From positions 1 through 64,000 of the forward strand of contig NZ_JACCHP010000027.1 in the NCBI RefSeq assembly GCF_016031625.1: a DNA stretch of 64,000 nt. The letters run 5' to 3'. The notes beneath the pieces were generated by a model, which did no database searches, was not told where the DNA came from, and saw only the letters and a list, made by a program, of their open reading frames with translations. Shown here piece after piece: positions 61,279 to 64,000 of the stretch (the stretch's first letter is position 1; each line of letters starts with the position of its first letter). Source of the stretch: Bradyrhizobium agreste. Lineage in GTDB: Bacteria; Pseudomonadota; Alphaproteobacteria; Rhizobiales; Xanthobacteraceae. The position numbers were made by a program, and so were the translations under genes.

Positions 61279-61707
61279 TTAGCTCTGGTTGTGCTGCTGG
61301 CTCGGCCGAACGATTCCATGCAGCGCCTTGGCAGTCCCAGCCGACTGGCGTGCCAGATCACTGAGCGATACGATCCCGACCAGGCGCTTGTTCCGGTCCA
61401 AGACGGGCAACCGCCGCACCTGTATCTCACTCATGTTCGCGCAGACGTGAGATATGTCCTCGTCTTCAAAACAGTATTTCACCTCGTGGCTCATCGCGTC
61501 ACGAACCTTGCTGTCCGGCCCTTTGCCGTCCGCGATGCAGCGCACCGCGATATCCCGATCGGTGATCATGCCCACGAGCCGATCGCCGTCACCGACGGGC
61601 AACACACCACAATCGCATTGCTTCATCAGCTTTGCTGCGTCCTGGATCGTGTCGGTGGGATTCACAACTTTGGCATCGCGCGTCATCACTTCACTGATCT
61701 TCTTCAT
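61279..61707 (-). CDS. Two-CBS-domain protein
   Basis: 142 residues with a tandem CBS pair: MTRDAKVVNPTDTIQDAAKLMKQCDCGVLPVGDGDRLVGMITDRDIAVRCIADG and MSHEVKYCFEDEDISHVCANMSEIQVRRLPVLDRNKRLVGIVSLSDLAR. It lacks any fused enzyme domain, so it probably senses an adenine nucleotide or interacts with a partner. The start is ATG 61707 with AGGAG six bases upstream. Similar stand-alone CBS proteins are frequent in Bradyrhizobium. Confidence 0.9.
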   Translation of the reverse strand: MKKISEVMTRDAKVVNPTDTIQDAAKLMKQCDCGVLPVGDGDRLVGMITDRDIAVRCIADGKGPDSKVRDAMSHEVKYCFEDEDISHVCANMSEIQVRRLPVLDRNKRLVGIVSLSDLARQSAGTAKALHGIVRPSQQHNQS

Positions 61708-61731
61708 GGTCATCTCCTGGTCGCGCTCCAA

Positions 61732-62151
61732 GCCTCGCTAAACGCGCGGGCTCGTTCGATTATCAGCTGCGGCCAGTTTCCCGGTTTCGTGACACTCCGC
61801 AGAGCGCCAGCTCTACCTGATAGGCGGGGAACATCGCTCCGCGCATCCGGGTGCCGCGTCCCTAGTCTCCCAAACGATGCGGGGCACATCCTGTTCCTGT
61901 GCAGATTTGCTGAGCTGACCGACACCATAATCGGCGACGTCAAGCAGACGCATCTGAAATCCTCCGGCGAGCCGAAGCGGAACGTGAAAGATTTGCTCAG
62001 TCATTTTCGCGCACCGCGAATGTCGCGAGATTGCGTTCGTTCCTATCATTGGGGAACCGAATGTCCTCGCGTGTCCGCGCATTCGAGTAGGAACCACCTC
62101 TGTGTCTAACTCGTTTTGATGTGCCGATCATTGCGTTGCAGAGATCTGAAC
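61732..62151. other. Intergenic region without a recognisable gene
   Basis: No gene is supported. Two overlapping minus-strand frames (to 62097) and a plus-strand frame give plausible-looking but unrecognised peptides. A weak tail FHVPLRLAGGF...MRLLDVADYGV on the minus strand could be a gene remnant. The VOC gene promoter is at the right end. Confidence 0.4.
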
Positions 62152-62544
62152 ATGGCTATCGACTTCAATCATACGATTCTGGCAGCTCGCGACAGCAAGG
62201 CGTCGGCCGATTTCCTGGCTGAGATGCTAGGGCTGCCGGCGCCGCGACGCTGGGGGCCGTTCCATATGGTCAGGACCGACAATGACGCCAATCTCGACTA
62301 TATGGATCAGCAAGGAGAGATCGCGCGTCAGCACTATGCTTTCCTGGTTGGTGACGCCGAGTTCGATGCGATCTTTGATCGGATTCAGAAGCGGAAGCTG
62401 ACCTACTGGGCTGATCCCGCGCAGCGGAAGCCAACCGAGATCAACGATCACGACGGCGGACGCGGCCTCTACTTCGAAGAGCTGAACGGGCATCTGCTCG
62501 AAATCATTACGCGCCCGTACGGCAGCGGCGGCTGGAATCCGTAA
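62152..62544 (+). CDS. VOC-family (glyoxalase-like) protein
   Basis: 130 residues of the vicinal-oxygen-chelate family: a His in FNHTILAARDSKASADFLAEMLGL, ARQHYAFLVGDAEFDAIFDRIQ in the middle and GRGLYFEELNGHLLEIITRPYG at the end. Metal ligands probably are His7, His63-like and Glu in HLLEI. The ATG at 62152 gives the family length. It is not clear whether it is an extradiol dioxygenase or lyase. Confidence 0.88.
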   Translation: MAIDFNHTILAARDSKASADFLAEMLGLPAPRRWGPFHMVRTDNDANLDYMDQQGEIARQHYAFLVGDAEFDAIFDRIQKRKLTYWADPAQRKPTEINDHDGGRGLYFEELNGHLLEIITRPYGSGGWNP

Positions 62545-62946
62545 CCGGCCGGTCCGGAAAAAGCTGGCTGCGGACGTTCGACTTCACGGCGCCTTATGGG
62601 AGCGAAGCTCCTGCCATGTCGCGGCATGACGCTTGGCATTGTCGTTTCGCCAGGCAGCGAATGGTCGACGCCGAAAGCTGACATCGAATCTCACGGCGCT
62701 TTGAAAAAATCGTAGGATTGGTAGCGGGGGAGCGCTACCGTCTTTCCCCACACCAACCGAACCCGCGATATCTCATCCAATCGTTCGCATGAGGCAGTTC
62801 CTGAGCCCGTTGCGGGTTCAGTTCTTACACTCTTAGAGAAGCACGTTGAAAGACCACGAATCGGGCCAAAGCGGCCGAACTCGCGGACGCTCGAACAGTG
62901 GCGCATGTTCGGCGCCACCATCGTAAGGCCGACCGTAATCATCGCA
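62545..62946. other. Intergenic region with repeat similarity
   Basis: Positions 62850-62935 share sequence with 58905-58980 (ATCGGGCCAAAGCGGCCGAACTCGCGG; TGTTCGGCGCCACCAT). No complete gene is supported. Positions 62560-62840 have no clear feature. Confidence 0.5.
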
Positions 62947-63140
62947 ATGGCGCAGTTGCTCGACCTCTCGAAGCAACGTCGTCAGTCGATCGATCTGCTG
63001 CTCAACAATTTATGTTCTCGCCTAAGTCACACCAAGCATCATGACCGCTTCATTCTGAAAGGAGCAATGCTGCTTACGAAGGGGTTCGAAGATCCGCCAC
63101 GTCTCGACAAGAGATCTGCGCTTGCTGGCCTGGTTGAGCA
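62947..63140 (+). pseudogene. Frameshifted AbiEii-type toxin remnant
   Basis: In frame 1 the DNA reads AQLLDLSKQRRQSIDLLLNNL...RLSHTKHHDRFILKGAMLLTKGFEDPP, matching the nucleotidyltransferase AbiEii/AbiGii signature (RLLNLSKQ...DLLLTRY...RDRFVLKGAMLL...FEDPHR). The family then continues PTRDLDLLG; here that reads STRDLRLLA in the next frame from about 63104. So a frameshift and a small internal loss broke the gene. No abiEi partner remains. It is cut off by the GH13 gene on the other strand. Confidence 0.75.
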
Positions 63141-63170
63141 AGAAAATAGCGCGGAGGATCGACGATACAA

Positions 63171-63878
63171 TCACGAGGCGTCTGAAGCCAGAATTCCCCA
63201 ACCGTGCGGCGGCAATGCAATCTCGGTCGCTACGGATTTCCGCCATGTTGTGAGGTTGCCAGCGAGCCTGTCGACACTTGCGCTGATCACGTGCGCGACC
63301 GGTGCATCGGCTACGTTCAATGCGACCAACAACTGATTTTCCTCGTGAAATGCCTCAAGCAGGAGATCGGCGACATACTCGGCGACGGCGGGCTCCCGCT
63401 GGTTCAGGGCAACCAACTGGCGATGCCCTTCGAACGTCGCATAGTCGGGCTCCTCCGCCGACGAGCCTTCCGGCGGCCAGCGCAAATGAAACCATGAGGC
63501 TTCCCCGCAAGCCGGGCCGCCTGCAAGCGCGCGCTGAAAGATCGGGCATTCGCGACCGACATGATTGAATACGCCATCAAGAACGATCCGCAGGCCGCGG
63601 CGGTGAGCCGCGTTGATGAATGCGTCGAAGTCGCCATCATCTCCCAACCGCGGGTCAATTTGAAAATGATCGATCGTATCGTATCCATGAGTGGATGAGG
63701 CAAAGACAGGCCCCAGCAAGATGCCCGAGACGCCGAGATTCACGGCATAATCGAGCCATGCGGTCAGCTGGCCAAAGCGGCGGACGACGCCATCGCATGC
63801 ATGAGCGTCCCGCTCCGCCCCGACGAAGCCGAGCGGGTACACGTGCCACCAGACGGCATGTTCGATCCAGTCTCTCAC
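63171..63878 (-). pseudogene. GH13 alpha-amylase-type gene with internal deletion
   Basis: 235 residues are readable, but a full GH13 enzyme of this type has about 430. The N-terminal part is normal (YPLGFVGAERD, LLGPVFASSTHGYDTIDHFQIDPRLG, GLRIVLDGVFNHVG = region I). After QREPAVAEYVADLL it jumps in frame to the C-terminal domain (NQLLVALNVADAPVAH...IALPPHGWGILASD). The regions with the nucleophile Asp, the acid Glu and the final His-Asp are all missing. So the product would be inactive unless it has another role. The start ATG 63878 is 34 bases after the upstream gene. Confidence 0.8.
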
Positions 63879-63912
63879 GTTCCCTCGCTTGTGGCGTTGC
63901 AGGTCCCTCGAT

Positions 63913-64000
63913 CACGGAATCACGAAGCTTGCGCCGAATCCGACCGAGGAGGCGTCGCCCGGCGTCAATTCAATCTGCTTTTCCGGACCGATCTGAACCC
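63913..64000 (-). CDS. 3' end of a gene entering from the right
   Basis: About 28 codons are inside the window, reading ...VQIGPEKQIELTPGDASSVGFGASFVIP then TGA. The alternating pattern with a terminal hydrophobic strand suggests a beta-rich, possibly outer-membrane, protein, but too little is visible to name it. Confidence 0.5.

Noticed and set aside
1..64000. CRISPR arrays, tRNA or rRNA genes, prophage or transposase genes
   Set aside because: No regularly spaced repeats, cloverleaf-like segments, ribosomal sequences, integrase or transposase motifs were found by reading.

Overview
The window looks like a chromosomal segment of a high-GC alphaproteobacterium of the Bradyrhizobium/Rhodopseudomonas group. 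The reasons are the rhizobial-type flagellar gene set (motC, motE, flaF, flbT, a DUF1217 gene), several families of palindromic intergenic repeats typical of Bradyrhizobium, and fused or clustered genes common in rhizobia. I could not run a search, so the genus is an inference.

Positions 394-34171 hold a nearly complete flagellar locus. Two tandem flagellins of about 300 residues resemble the small lateral-flagellum flagellins (LafA1/LafA2) of Bradyrhizobium, so this is most likely the lateral (thin) flagellum system. Minus-strand blocks carry motA-fliM-orf-fliN-fliG-flhB, flgB-flgC-fliE-flgG-flgA-flgI-motE-flgH-fliL-fliP, the two flagellins, and fliF-fliH-motB-motC-fliK-slt-flgE-flgK-flgL-flaF-flbT-flgD-fliQ-flhA-fliR-fliJ-flgJ-flgN-fliL-like. 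A divergent plus-strand unit, DUF1217-flgF-fliI, starts at 31223. Together they encode the export gate and ATPase, MS and C rings, rod, P and L rings, hook, junction proteins, filament, stators and the FlaF/FlbT flagellin regulators. I found no flagellar sigma factor, FlgM, FliD, FliS, FliO or master regulator. Both flagellin leaders carry the same two structures: a short hairpin, and a segment complementary to the Shine-Dalgarno sequence. This is the most interesting regulatory signal in the window.

Positions 34172-39485 hold a MarR-type regulator with a four-cysteine C-terminal tail, a long interspersed repeat, a ketopantoate-reductase-like protein and a HerA-like ATPase. Positions 39643-46596 form a minus-strand block: a branched-chain-amino-acid-type ABC transporter with a fused LivH-LivM permease, two AhpD/CMD-like proteins and a luciferase-like flavin monooxygenase. 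This looks like uptake and oxidation of an unknown small organic substrate.

Positions 47249-56398 carry an orphan Tat-exported peptide-binding protein, a candidate small RNA with a terminator, two DUF2934 proteins around a small Cys-rich protein, a Gfo/Idh/MocA dehydrogenase with a TIM-barrel epimerase, and opgG-opgH for periplasmic glucans. Positions 57003-64000 carry a secreted TPR-caspase protein, a PCMT-erythromycin-esterase fusion, a CBS-domain protein, a VOC protein, a frameshifted AbiEii toxin remnant, a GH13 gene with an internal deletion, and the 3' end of one further gene. The right end looks like decaying accessory DNA.
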